Positions 1-6,800 are shown, counted from the first letter of the stretch. The stretch is 8,058 nucleotides of DNA from Clostridia bacterium (GCA_017530275.1 JAFXMP010000198.1:1-8058); one strand, 5' to 3'. The notes: generated by a model from the letters alone, not told the origin. A program made the numbers and translations.

Positions 1-504
1 GATTTCGTCGGCATCCTCAGCAAAAAAACGGTTGAACATCAAAGATGCTCCAACCTCCGCACCGCAGGATTTCATAAACTCAGCCGCTTCAATTGCAATC
101 TTTAAAGCGCCTTCTCGCCGGACAATCTCATCGTGATGAGCAGCATTTCCGTGAATGGTTATACCGAAGTCACGGTATCCGCAGTCAAGATAAGCCTGCA
201 TCACGGCATGACGGTCTTTCCTTCGCATCAGTGCAATACCACTCGTCATCCCATGATGATAGTGTTCAATATATCTCGTGGTGGCGGCCTTACGAATAAT
301 GGCAGCAATATCCGGGTGGTTCATCGGTTCATTATCCAGCGTAAAGCTGGCTTCAAATGGCAGAAACTCCGCCAGCGCGTCCAGCTTTTCTATGAATAAC
401 AAAGCGTCCTCCAATTTCATCATGCTTCCAGGTCCACCATTGACATAGCAATGCTTGCAACGCGTGATGCATCCGGAAACCAATATATCAAAATTGACAG
501 TCAT
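1..504 (-). CDS. Radical SAM protein, N-terminal 168 residues (3' end beyond the window)
   Basis: The first 168 residues of a radical SAM enzyme. Starting at ATG 504, the protein carries the cluster-binding motif CITRCKHC (C12, C16, C19), the CxxxCxxC signature that binds a 4Fe-4S cluster and cleaves S-adenosylmethionine. About 50 residues on comes TLDNEPMNHPD, which sits where the SAM-contacting GGEP motif usually lies, with DNEP instead of GGEP. The start is supported by GGAGG at 511-515, six bases upstream, and by the motif lying close to the N-terminus as usual in this superfamily. The frame stays open to the window edge, so the C-terminal part, including any SPASM or auxiliary cluster domain, is not visible and the substrate cannot be inferred. 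It is divergent from the integrase at 669; no precursor-peptide gene is seen beside it. Superfamily call firm, subfamily unknown. Confidence 0.85.
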   Translation of the reverse strand, partial: MTVNFDILVSGCITRCKHCYVNGGPGSMMKLEDALLFIEKLDALAEFLPFEASFTLDNEPMNHPDIAAIIRKAATTRYIEHYHHGMTSGIALMRRKDRHAVMQAYLDCGYRDFGITIHGNAAHHDEIVRREGALKIAIEAAEFMKSCGAEVGASLMFNRFFAEDADEI

Positions 505-510
505 CTGAAA

Positions 511-515
511 CCTCC
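511..515 (-). promoter_or_regulatory. Ribosome binding site of the radical SAM gene
   Basis: On the minus strand this reads GGAGG, six bases before ATG 504. It fixes the start of the radical SAM gene. Confidence 0.75.
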
Positions 516-535
516 GCAAATTACGATTGAACTAA

Positions 536-548
536 ACCGCTTCGCGGT
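536..548. repeat. Small perfect hairpin between divergent genes
   Basis: ACCGC-TTC-GCGGT is a five-base-pair stem with a three-base loop in the spacer between the radical SAM gene and the integrase. It has no T-run on either side, so it is not an intrinsic terminator. It might be part of a recombination or regulatory site, but nothing in the window tests this. Confidence 0.35.
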
Positions 549-592
549 AGTGCGCTCCCCAGCCTAATAACTCGGACCGGGCTTCCAAACCT

Positions 593-621
593 CTTACATT
601 ATAGCAGAATTCCTTTATACT
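593..621 (+). promoter_or_regulatory. Candidate sigma-70-type promoter of the integrase
   Basis: CTTACA (593-598, 4/6 to the -35 consensus) and TATACT (616-621, 5/6 to the -10 consensus) are separated by 17 bases. Transcription would begin near 628, leaving a leader of about 40 bases before ATG 669. The TTG at 621 falls inside the -10 box, which argues against using it as a start codon. Confidence 0.5.
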
Positions 622-654
622 TGGAACATCCGTGCAAACGGAAAATCAAGTGTA

Positions 655-661
655 AAGGAGT
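655..661 (+). promoter_or_regulatory. Ribosome binding site that decides the integrase start
   Basis: AAAGGAG ends seven bases before ATG 669 and selects this start over the in-frame TTG at 621. Confidence 0.75.
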
Positions 662-668
662 TTTTCAC

Positions 669-1571
669 ATGACCAAGGATGAAATCTTCGAGAAGCTGCA
701 AACGGAAGTCACCATCAGAGGGCTGAGCCCTGGTACCTACTATACCTACAAGCGAGCCATTGATCTGTTTCTGAACTGGACAAACAAACCTTACGAGGAA
801 TTGGAGGAAATAGACTTCCGCAACTATCTGCTTTTTCTCATTAACCGGGGTGATTTAACCACAGCGACCATTAACATGTATAATGCTGCCATTCGTTTCT
901 TCTTGCAGGTGATTCTTGAAAAGGACATCAACTATCGCCGCACTGCCAGACTGCGTAAAGAATACAAACTTCCGCCGGTTTGGAGCATTGAAGAAGTTGC
1001 CAAATTCTTCAGCGTGATTGATAACATCCGGGATCGTGCCATCTTTATCAATATCTATGGCTCCGGACTGCGTATTTCCGAAATCTGCACGCTCAGAGTT
1101 CAGGATGTTGACAGCAAGAATATGCGACTCATGATCCGGCAGTCAAAGGGACGAAAAGACCGCTATACAATTCTGTCCCAGAGCGGACTGGACGCGTTGA
1201 GAGACTACTGGAAGCGGTACAGGCCCTCTTCTCCTGAAGGGTATTTGTTCCCGGGAAACAATAAAGAAGGACATCTAGGTAAATCCGGCATTGAAATTGC
1301 TTTCCGCAAATATCTGAGCCGTACAGACATTTCGACGCCTGGCACTGTTCATACCCTTCGTCATTGCTTTGCTACGCATGCGCTGGAAGCCGGTACTGAT
1401 ATCCTCTATATCAAGGAACTCTTGGGGCATTCGTGCTTTGAAACAACGAATGTTTACCTCCATATATCGCCGCCAGCAGCTAAAGCGGCTGATGGAAGAA
1501 GTGGTAGATATAGAGGATATGCAAAGCGGCATATCCATCATGGATTTGGGCCTGAACGAATTCCGGCTTGA
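669..1571 (+). CDS. Tyrosine recombinase (site-specific integrase) with an out-of-frame C-terminal tail
   Basis: A 300-residue tyrosine recombinase. Start at ATG 669 is chosen because AAAGGAG lies just upstream (655-661); the longer frame from TTG 621 would begin inside the promoter. Residues ~1-95 form the SAM-like N-terminal DNA-binding domain and ~105-265 the catalytic domain. All catalytic residues are visible: R135 (GLRISE), K160 (SKGRKDR), H228 and R231 (HTLRH), H254 (LLGH) and nucleophile Y263 (NVYLHI). Such integrases break and rejoin DNA at attachment sites through a 3'-phosphotyrosine link. After residue ~266 the reading departs from the family: the last ~34 residues are the wrong frame of a helicase-derived segment (see 1468-1935), so the native C-terminal tail is lost. 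Activity is uncertain because this tail normally helps pack the recombination complex. No second transposition gene is seen beside it. Confidence 0.88.
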   Translation: MTKDEIFEKLQTEVTIRGLSPGTYYTYKRAIDLFLNWTNKPYEELEEIDFRNYLLFLINRGDLTTATINMYNAAIRFFLQVILEKDINYRRTARLRKEYKLPPVWSIEEVAKFFSVIDNIRDRAIFINIYGSGLRISEICTLRVQDVDSKNMRLMIRQSKGRKDRYTILSQSGLDALRDYWKRYRPSSPEGYLFPGNNKEGHLGKSGIEIAFRKYLSRTDISTPGTVHTLRHCFATHALEAGTDILYIKELLGHSCFETTNVYLHISPPAAKAADGRSGRYRGYAKRHIHHGFGPERIPA

Positions 1572-1935
1572 CCTGCTGGAATACATCAAGCACCATGACG
1601 ACGTGGAGCACGCGCCCCACGGGATGCATGCCGTCGTATCCGCCACGGATGATATGCCGCCAGGGGTGATTTTCGTCCTGCGAAACATCAGCAATGATGT
1701 GAACATCGGCAACCAGAACCGCCTGCATCCGTTTTATATGGTCTATATCGGCGAGGACGGCGAAGTGGTCTGCGACCACCTGAGCCCGAAGGAGTTGCTG
1801 GATCGGATGAGGCTGATCTGCAAGGGACATTCCGAGCCAGACAAGGCGCTGTGCCGCGCTTTCAATAAGGAAACGAAAGACGGACGGGACATGGCGCAAT
1901 ACTCCGAATTGCTGTCCGACGCCATCGGTTCAGTC
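1468..1935 (+). pseudogene. Remnant of the C-terminal region of a SNF2-type helicase
   Basis: In the frame shifted relative to the integrase, about 156 codons encode a coherent protein segment starting RRQQLKRLMEEVVDIEDM and continuing through GISIMDLGLNEFRLDL, APHGMHAVV, GVIFVLRN, LHPFYMVYIGEDGEV and AFNKETKDGRDM. I recognise this from memory as the region C-terminal to the motor of large clostridial SNF2-like helicases, often encoded beside DUF4391 and type III restriction-modification genes. The helicase motor and the last part of the protein are missing. The segment has no ribosome binding site (the first ATG, 1492, is unsupported) and recognisable sequence ends at DAIGSV, about 1935, where the stop codon of the convergent GH2 gene lies. 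It is best read as a fragment left by recombination, joined to the integrase out of frame. The coding nature is clear; the family name is moderately sure. Confidence 0.65.
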
Positions 1936-4360
1936 AATAATTCACAATCTCCAGTTGAGATTGCAGTTCCTTCAAGCTCATTTCGGACAGCGCGTCTTGC
2001 CGGGGCAGGGTCACCTGGGCGGGCTGTTTGCCATGAATATCAAACCAGTTATCAGAGAACACCGCGTCATGATCCCGCAGTGACAGACAGACGCTTTTGA
2101 CGAAGCAGGAGGCAGTGAACCGTAGAACGAACTGTCCCTCCTTTTCACTGATCCTGCAGTGGATTTGGGGCGGGATAAAGTCAAACGCCTTGGGCCGCAC
2201 GAACAGGGTGGTGCCCGCGCTGAATGTTTCTTCGCCCTGAATCAGCGCATATTCGATATATTTCGTGCGTTTGTCCTGCATCGTCGCCACATCGGGGGAC
2301 AGATCGAGGCGCAGACATTCCCTGGCCGCCAGCGGGGGAACACGTACCTCTGTCGAGAATTCCCGCAGCATGCGGGCTTGATTGTCCCGCAGATAGCAGA
2401 CCAGTTGGGCGCGCACTTCCTCCCGCGTATCATTGGTCACATGCAGGACAGGGCGGATGGGGTCTGTATCGTCGCAGCTGAGAAGCACGGGGGCATAGAA
2501 GCGGCGGGCGGCGTAATGCAGGCCCTTCCAGCGGCCAAAGGAATCAATGCTGCTCCAGGAAATGACGGGATTGGAATCGTTCACCTGCCAATAAGCGGAG
2601 CCCATGCAGCGGCCCCGAGCGCGGCGCATATGCTCCACGTTGGAGCGGATGCAGTCCGCCTGCACCAGCTGAGAGCAGTAAATCAGCCGCTCAAAATCAT
2701 AGGGATAATTGACCATTTGCGCCAGGTAATACATGACCTTTTCGTTGCCCTGGGTGCATTTTTGGTGCGCCTCCATCACGTGGCCGCACAGATCCAAATC
2801 CTTTTCCTCCGCAAAGGAACGAATGGTTTTCATGTCGGGCAGGCTTTCAAAGCCGTACTCGGAGCAAAAGCGGTAATAAAACTGCCGAAACGCCTCGATG
2901 GGTTTGAAATTGTGCCACACGGCCCAATAATGCATATCGCCCGCCTGGTTGGAGGAAGAATCCCTGAACCCTCCGCCGGAAGAGGGCGAGGAGGGCCAAT
3001 AGAAGGTTTCCGGGGCCAACTCGCGCACCATATCTGGGATGATACCCTCAAACAATTTCAGATAGTCTGCTTTCGCTTCCGGGTCGTCCGGCAGGCCCCA
3101 GCCTTCCCAGGCCGATTCGATTTCATTGTTGCCGCAGAGCAGGCCCAGGCTGGCGTGATTGCGCAGCCGCAGCACATTGTCCATGATTTCCGCCCGAATC
3201 GTGGCCTCCATGGCCGGGGTCAGGCGGTACGCAGAGCAGGCGAACATGAAATCCTGCCAGACGATCAGGCCGTTTTCATCACACCAATCGTAGAAGTTAT
3301 CGTCGGGATAAATTCCGCCGCCCCAGACGCGGATGAAATTGTAGTTGGCCGCTTTGCAGTCTTCCAGTAGCTTTATCGTTCGTTCTTTAGTGGCGCGGGG
3401 CAAAATCTGATCCTCCGGGATATAATTCGCACCCATGGCGAATACCTTTACGCCATTGTTGATGAAGCAGAATTCCTTTCCCCAAGCGTCCTTATCCTGG
3501 GATACTGTCAGCGTGCGCAGACCTACGCGGCGCGTGAACGCATCCACCGGCTTTCCATCCTTTAGCAGCACCGTTTCACAGGTATACAGCGGCTGATCGC
3601 CCAGGCCGCGCACCCACCAGAGCCGCGGGTTATCGATCCTGATTTCCGCTTTGCCGTCTGTCAGCGGCGCTTCCAACTGCGTGCCATCCGGGGCGGTAAC
3701 GCGGAACAGGGCTATCATGCCCGGCGTCCAAGCTTCCATGTCCGCTTTGCAGGAAAGCAATACACTGGCGTTTTCATGGCGCTGACCATAATAGGCCGAG
3801 CGTACTCTTCCCCCATTGAAGCCCAGCAGATGAACGCCGCGCCAAATACCCAGATCGGGCAGCTGCGGGCCCCAGTCCCAGCCGAACATAAAATGTGCTT
3901 TGCGCAGATGCGGATAGCCGGCCATGGTGGAATCCACGCCCCAAACCGGACGTTTTTTCTGCATGTCCGCAATGTAGCGGCTGGGGGAAGCGAGGGCAAC
4001 GCACAGCCGGTTCCCTTCGGGGCGGACAAGGCTTGTCACATTGTATTCCCAAACGCGGTGCATATTGTCTGTTTCCCCAAGCAGCGTATCGTTAAGATAC
4101 ACCTTGCCCAGCGTGTCGATGCCGTCAAAGCGCAGGATGATCCGCTCGGCGGGCCGTACCGTTTCCGGCAAATCGAACGTCTTTTCAAACGCAAAATTCC
4201 TATCGCTGACGGCAGTGGCCTCCCACTGGTTCTCGCCCGCGTAAGGGTCGGCCAACGCTCCCGCATTGATCAGCGTGTCATACACGGAACAGGGCACCTG
4301 GCAGGGATAGCTTTTTTCCCCGTCGATCATGGTCCATCTCTCATGCAGGGAAATCACCAA
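1934..4360 (-). CDS. GH2-family beta-mannosidase, cytoplasmic
   Basis: A glycoside hydrolase family 2 exo-beta-mannosidase, releasing mannose from the non-reducing end of beta-mannosides. Residue numbers count from GTG 4369 (811 residues). An N-terminal jelly-roll (~5-165) leads through an Ig-like domain (~185-285) into a TIM barrel (~290-610). Visible are VWGGGIY (348-354), the acid/base E416 in GNNEIE and the nucleophile E504 in CSEYGF; Ig-like domains follow to the end. Length is near the usual 800-860. There is no signal peptide, so it acts in the cytoplasm. AAGGAAGGTG almost touches GTG 4369, so the start is probably TTG 4360 or GTG 4357; both keep the first strand (ISLHERW), and 4360 is used here. 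It is the last gene of the mannan locus, ~220 bases after the epimerase, with a candidate promoter of its own. Its TGA stop overlaps the end of the helicase remnant. Confidence 0.93.
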   Translation of the reverse strand: MVISLHERWTMIDGEKSYPCQVPCSVYDTLINAGALADPYAGENQWEATAVSDRNFAFEKTFDLPETVRPAERIILRFDGIDTLGKVYLNDTLLGETDNMHRVWEYNVTSLVRPEGNRLCVALASPSRYIADMQKKRPVWGVDSTMAGYPHLRKAHFMFGWDWGPQLPDLGIWRGVHLLGFNGGRVRSAYYGQRHENASVLLSCKADMEAWTPGMIALFRVTAPDGTQLEAPLTDGKAEIRIDNPRLWWVRGLGDQPLYTCETVLLKDGKPVDAFTRRVGLRTLTVSQDKDAWGKEFCFINNGVKVFAMGANYIPEDQILPRATKERTIKLLEDCKAANYNFIRVWGGGIYPDDNFYDWCDENGLIVWQDFMFACSAYRLTPAMEATIRAEIMDNVLRLRNHASLGLLCGNNEIESAWEGWGLPDDPEAKADYLKLFEGIIPDMVRELAPETFYWPSSPSSGGGFRDSSSNQAGDMHYWAVWHNFKPIEAFRQFYYRFCSEYGFESLPDMKTIRSFAEEKDLDLCGHVMEAHQKCTQGNEKVMYYLAQMVNYPYDFERLIYCSQLVQADCIRSNVEHMRRARGRCMGSAYWQVNDSNPVISWSSIDSFGRWKGLHYAARRFYAPVLLSCDDTDPIRPVLHVTNDTREEVRAQLVCYLRDNQARMLREFSTEVRVPPLAARECLRLDLSPDVATMQDKRTKYIEYALIQGEETFSAGTTLFVRPKAFDFIPPQIHCRISEKEGQFVLRFTASCFVKSVCLSLRDHDAVFSDNWFDIHGKQPAQVTLPRQDALSEMSLKELQSQLEIVNY

Positions 4361-4366
4361 TGGAAT

Positions 4367-4376
4367 CACCTTCCTT
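4367..4376 (-). promoter_or_regulatory. Ribosome binding site that decides the beta-mannosidase start
   Basis: On the minus strand this reads AAGGAAGGTG and continues GATT, a good complement of the 16S tail. It overlaps GTG 4369, which argues against that codon. TTG 4360 is eight bases and GTG 4357 eleven bases beyond the final GG. Confidence 0.55.
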
Positions 4377-4405
4377 TTTTCATGCTGCTGCGCTTGTGCA
4401 AATAT

Positions 4406-4434
4406 ATATTACAAAACGAGTCTTTTGTTTTCAC
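4406..4434 (-). promoter_or_regulatory. Candidate promoter of the beta-mannosidase with an operator-like dyad
   Basis: On the minus strand GTGAAA (4429-4434, 4/6) and TAATAT (4406-4411, 4/6) are 17 bases apart in an AT-rich stretch of the epimerase-mannosidase gap. The spacer is almost filled by an 18-base dyad, ACAAAA-CGAGTC-TTTTGT on the plus strand (4411-4428). A repressor or activator binding there would control the mannosidase separately from the upstream genes. Both box matches are modest. Confidence 0.4.
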
Positions 4435-4468
4435 CCTTCCTTTTTCGCCTTTCTCGGAAGGGGGACGA

Positions 4469-4508
4469 ACCGCCGATGACCGCTTGTGGCGGGAATCTCA
4501 TCGGCGGT
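4469..4508. repeat. Inverted repeat with nested hairpin between epimerase and beta-mannosidase
   Basis: Perfect 11-base arms ACCGCCGATGA (4469-4479) and TCATCGGCGGT (4498-4508) enclose 18 bases that can form an inner CCGC/GCGG stem. There is no T-run after it on the minus strand, so it is not a classic terminator. It could slow polymerase, protect the 3' end of the upstream transcript, or attenuate readthrough into the mannosidase gene. Confidence 0.5.
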
Positions 4509-4579
4509 GAAATCAGCCGAAACAAGCAATGCCCGCTGTGCGGACTTGCGCCGATCGAGCCTGCGAAATTGGGGGGAAA

Positions 4580-5683
4580 CTATTTGAAACTCCGGCGCAG
4601 AAACTCCATGCACATGCGTCCGTTGTGATAGGGGCACTTCCAGGGCTCCACAATAGGCTGATCGCTGCCTGGGGTGCCGTCCTTATGCAGATACCAGAAC
4701 CATTCGCTTCCGGGGCGTCTGTCCACCAGCTTATCCCGGATGTAGGCCCATTGGGTCAGCACGGCGTTTTTGTAGCGTTCTTCGCCGGTCTTTTCATATG
4801 CGTTCAGGAAGCCCAGCAGCGCTTCTGCTTGCACCCACCAAATACGTTTCTGATTCACCGCGCCCCGTTCGCACTCGTTGGCGAAGCCATGGTCGGTAAA
4901 AGCGGCGTGATAAGTATGATCCGCCATTTGCAGCAGCAGGGGCCGGATGCGGGCGGTCACCTCCGCGTCGTTCAGCGCCTCCAGGGTCTTTTCCGTCAGC
5001 CAGCTGGTTTCAATGTCGTGGCCGAAGGAATGCAGGTCGATCAGGGTATGATACTCATGATCGAAAAACACTTCCTGGCGCTGTTTTTCTTTGTTGTAAA
5101 TCCTGTTTTCAAAAATGTCCAGGATTTCATAAAGCCGTGCCTTCACGCTGTCATCCGGCCAGGCCTGATACAGACCCGTATAGCCCTCCATCACGTGCAG
5201 CAGGGTGTTCATGGTGCGGGTGGCCATGACCCCATTTTCAGAAAGCTTTTCATTGCTCTCCGGCTGCCAGTCGGCAGTAAAGGCTTCCAGATAGCCCCCT
5301 TCGTCCCGGCACTTGGTTTCGATGATCTGAAACAGCTCTTTTGCGCGCTCCAATGCGTATGGATTTTTACTGGCGAGAAAATAGCTGGACAGCGCATAGA
5401 TAGCAAAAGCCTGATTATAGGTGTGCTTGGTGCCGTCGGCCACCGTACCGTCAGCGTGCAGCGCCCAGTATACTCCGCCATTTTTTTCATCCGTCATGCG
5501 CTTGAGCATCTCATAGGCGTGACGCGCTTCCTGCAATAAATCTTCTTGCCCCAGCAGGAGATAGGCTTCCGAAAAGAACCACAGGATGCGGCTATTGAGA
5601 ATGCAGCCTTTATCCGCTTCGGGGTGCCGGGTCAGGTCAAAATCCACCTGGCCGATATACCCGCCGTGCTTTTCATCCCGCAA
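4580..5683 (-). CDS. Cellobiose/mannobiose 2-epimerase (AGE family), 5' end disrupted
   Basis: An acylglucosamine 2-epimerase superfamily enzyme of the cellobiose 2-epimerase type, which epimerises the reducing-end sugar; in mannan use it turns mannobiose into mannosyl-glucose for GH130. The (alpha/alpha)6-barrel motifs are clear: LNSRILW, NTLLHVMEGY, FGHDIETSW, WWVQAEAL and CPYHNGR. Counted from TTG 5683 the expected catalytic histidines are H163, H222 and H353, with E225 and E287. Adding 22 upstream codons gives H185, H244 and H375 in 389 residues, within one residue of what I remember for Ruminococcus albus CE (H184, H243, H374; 389 residues). The true start is therefore ATG 5749, but an in-frame TGA interrupts codon 5. 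The open part begins only at TTG 5683, which lacks the first helix and has a poor ribosome site (GGAAAGG too close). No signal peptide. Function firm, expression doubtful. Confidence 0.88.
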   Translation of the reverse strand: MRDEKHGGYIGQVDFDLTRHPEADKGCILNSRILWFFSEAYLLLGQEDLLQEARHAYEMLKRMTDEKNGGVYWALHADGTVADGTKHTYNQAFAIYALSSYFLASKNPYALERAKELFQIIETKCRDEGGYLEAFTADWQPESNEKLSENGVMATRTMNTLLHVMEGYTGLYQAWPDDSVKARLYEILDIFENRIYNKEKQRQEVFFDHEYHTLIDLHSFGHDIETSWLTEKTLEALNDAEVTARIRPLLLQMADHTYHAAFTDHGFANECERGAVNQKRIWWVQAEALLGFLNAYEKTGEERYKNAVLTQWAYIRDKLVDRRPGSEWFWYLHKDGTPGSDQPIVEPWKCPYHNGRMCMEFLRRSFK

Positions 5684-5749
5684 ACCTTTCCAGAATGGGA
5701 TGATGCGCCGCAGCAGTTCCTCTTCGATTTCCGCTCACATATTCGCCAT
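5684..5749 (-). pseudogene. Original 5' end of the epimerase with an in-frame TGA at codon 5
   Basis: ATG 5749 lies seven bases after a perfect GGAGG (5757-5761) and 16 bases after the GH130 stop, a textbook operon start. It reads Met-Ala-Asn-Met, then TGA at 5735-5737, then AEIEEELLRRIIPFWKGL directly into the open epimerase frame. That stretch is the amphipathic first helix with the PFW motif typical of cellobiose 2-epimerases, so it was coding. No ATG, GTG or TTG occurs between the TGA and TTG 5683. Either this is a recent nonsense mutation, an unusual start or readthrough is used, or the base call is wrong. Confidence 0.75.
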
Positions 5750-5756
5750 GACCGCG

Positions 5757-5761
5757 CCTCC
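5757..5761 (-). promoter_or_regulatory. Ribosome binding site pointing to ATG 5749 of the epimerase
   Basis: GGAGG on the minus strand, in the 16-base gap after the GH130 stop and seven bases before ATG 5749. It shows where translation of the epimerase was meant to begin, four codons before the in-frame TGA. Confidence 0.7.
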
Positions 5762-5765
5762 ATCC

Positions 5766-6791
5766 TTATCGGATACCGATTTCCGTGTCAGTACCGCTTA
5801 CGCTGCTGTGGGCTTTGATATACGCCATCAACGGGTCGATCTCCGCAAACGCCAGACCAAGATAGGTATCCGCCGCGCCGTAATAGATGGCGATGCGCCC
5901 GGTATCTGCATCGGCCAGGGCGGCGCAGGGGAAGCATACGTTGGGCACAAAGCCACGTTCTTCATACCATTCTTCAGGGGTGAGAAGGAAGTTTTCACAG
6001 CGATATTTTACTTTGCTGGGTTCCTCGATGTCAAGTACCGCCGCGCCAAATGAATAAACAAATCCGTTGCAGGTGCTGGACACGCCGTGATAAAACAGCA
6101 GCCACCCTTCACTGGTTTCAATGGGGGCCGCGCCGCTGCCGATCTTCACCGATTCCCACCAGCTTTTTCCCGTGCTCATCACATGGCGGTGCATTCCCCA
6201 GAATTTCATATCCGGGCTGCGGCTGAGCCAGATATCGCCAAAGGGCGTATGCCCGAAATCACTGGGCCGGGATAAAAGCAGGTAGTGTCCGCCCACCTTG
6301 CGGGGAAACAGCACGGCGTTGCGGTTAAAGGGAATAAAGGGGTTCTCCAGCCGGGTAAAGGTTTTAAAATCCTGCGTTTTCGCCATGCCGATGGACGCGC
6401 CGTAAAAATCCTGGCACCACATCATGTAATATGTATCCTCCACCTTGACCAGCCTGGGATCATAGGCGTAGGGCGGCAAAAAAGCCTTGCCGTCTTCATC
6501 GGTAAAAGGCACCTTTTCCGGATCGATTTCCCAATGAATACCATCAGCGCTTTTTCCCATATATACATGCGGAATGCCGTTCACCTGCTCCCCGCGGAAT
6601 ACGGCAATGAAGCCATCCTTCCAGGGCGCGGCGGCGCTGTTGAAGATGCGGGCCACCCCGGGAAGCGGATTCCGCCCGATGATGGGGTTTTCGCTGTAAC
6701 GCCACACCGGCGCGTCATGACGATCATTTTCCGGGCGGGGCTGCCAGGGAAGCTGGGGGATGCTGCCGGAAAGAATTTTGACTTTGCTCAT
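5766..6791 (-). CDS. GH130 beta-mannoside phosphorylase
   Basis: A 341-residue glycoside phosphorylase of family GH130 that uses phosphate to split terminal beta-mannosides, giving alpha-mannose-1-phosphate. The start is ATG 6791, nine bases after GGAGG (6801-6805), rather than ATG 6812, which lies upstream of that site. The five-bladed propeller motifs are easy to see: NPIIGRNP (35-42), FNSAAAP (50-56), AYDPRL with presumed proton-donor D111, NAVLFPRK (158-165), LSRPSDFGHTPFGDI (173-187), KIGSGAAPIET (216-226), FYHGV (233-237) and NVCFPCAAL (284-292). Size and the N-terminus fit subfamily 2, whose members act on mannooligosaccharides or mannosyl-N-acetylglucosamine. The neighbouring epimerase instead suggests mannosyl-glucose or mannooligosaccharides. 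Exact substrate is open. It is the first gene of the minus-strand mannan operon, 16 bases before the epimerase start. No signal peptide, so cytoplasmic. Confidence 0.93.
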   Translation of the reverse strand: MSKVKILSGSIPQLPWQPRPENDRHDAPVWRYSENPIIGRNPLPGVARIFNSAAAPWKDGFIAVFRGEQVNGIPHVYMGKSADGIHWEIDPEKVPFTDEDGKAFLPPYAYDPRLVKVEDTYYMMWCQDFYGASIGMAKTQDFKTFTRLENPFIPFNRNAVLFPRKVGGHYLLLSRPSDFGHTPFGDIWLSRSPDMKFWGMHRHVMSTGKSWWESVKIGSGAAPIETSEGWLLFYHGVSSTCNGFVYSFGAAVLDIEEPSKVKYRCENFLLTPEEWYEERGFVPNVCFPCAALADADTGRIAIYYGAADTYLGLAFAEIDPLMAYIKAHSSVSGTDTEIGIR

Positions 6792-6800
6792 ATGCTTTTG

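Noticed and set aside
621..668. N-terminal extension of the integrase from TTG 621
   Set aside because: The TTG overlaps the likely -10 box, and AAAGGAG before ATG 669 marks the true start.
2159..3370. 403-codon plus-strand open frame opposite the beta-mannosidase
   Set aside because: It lies wholly inside the GH2 gene, has low-complexity His/Gly/Ala-rich content, no ribosome site and no recognisable domain; it is an antisense shadow of GC-rich coding sequence.
3776..4510. Plus-strand frame covering the 5' part of the beta-mannosidase and its upstream gap
   Set aside because: Mostly complementary to GH2 coding sequence, and it starts without a ribosome site.
4529..5539. 336-codon plus-strand open frame opposite the epimerase
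   Set aside because: Antisense shadow: the opposite strand encodes a motif-complete epimerase, and this frame shows no family features or ribosome site.
5735..5737. Genome-wide recoding of UGA (as tryptophan or glycine) or selenocysteine
   Set aside because: The beta-mannosidase ends in TGA at the normal family C-terminus and tryptophan is written TGG throughout; no selenocysteine-type family or clear downstream insertion hairpin is seen.
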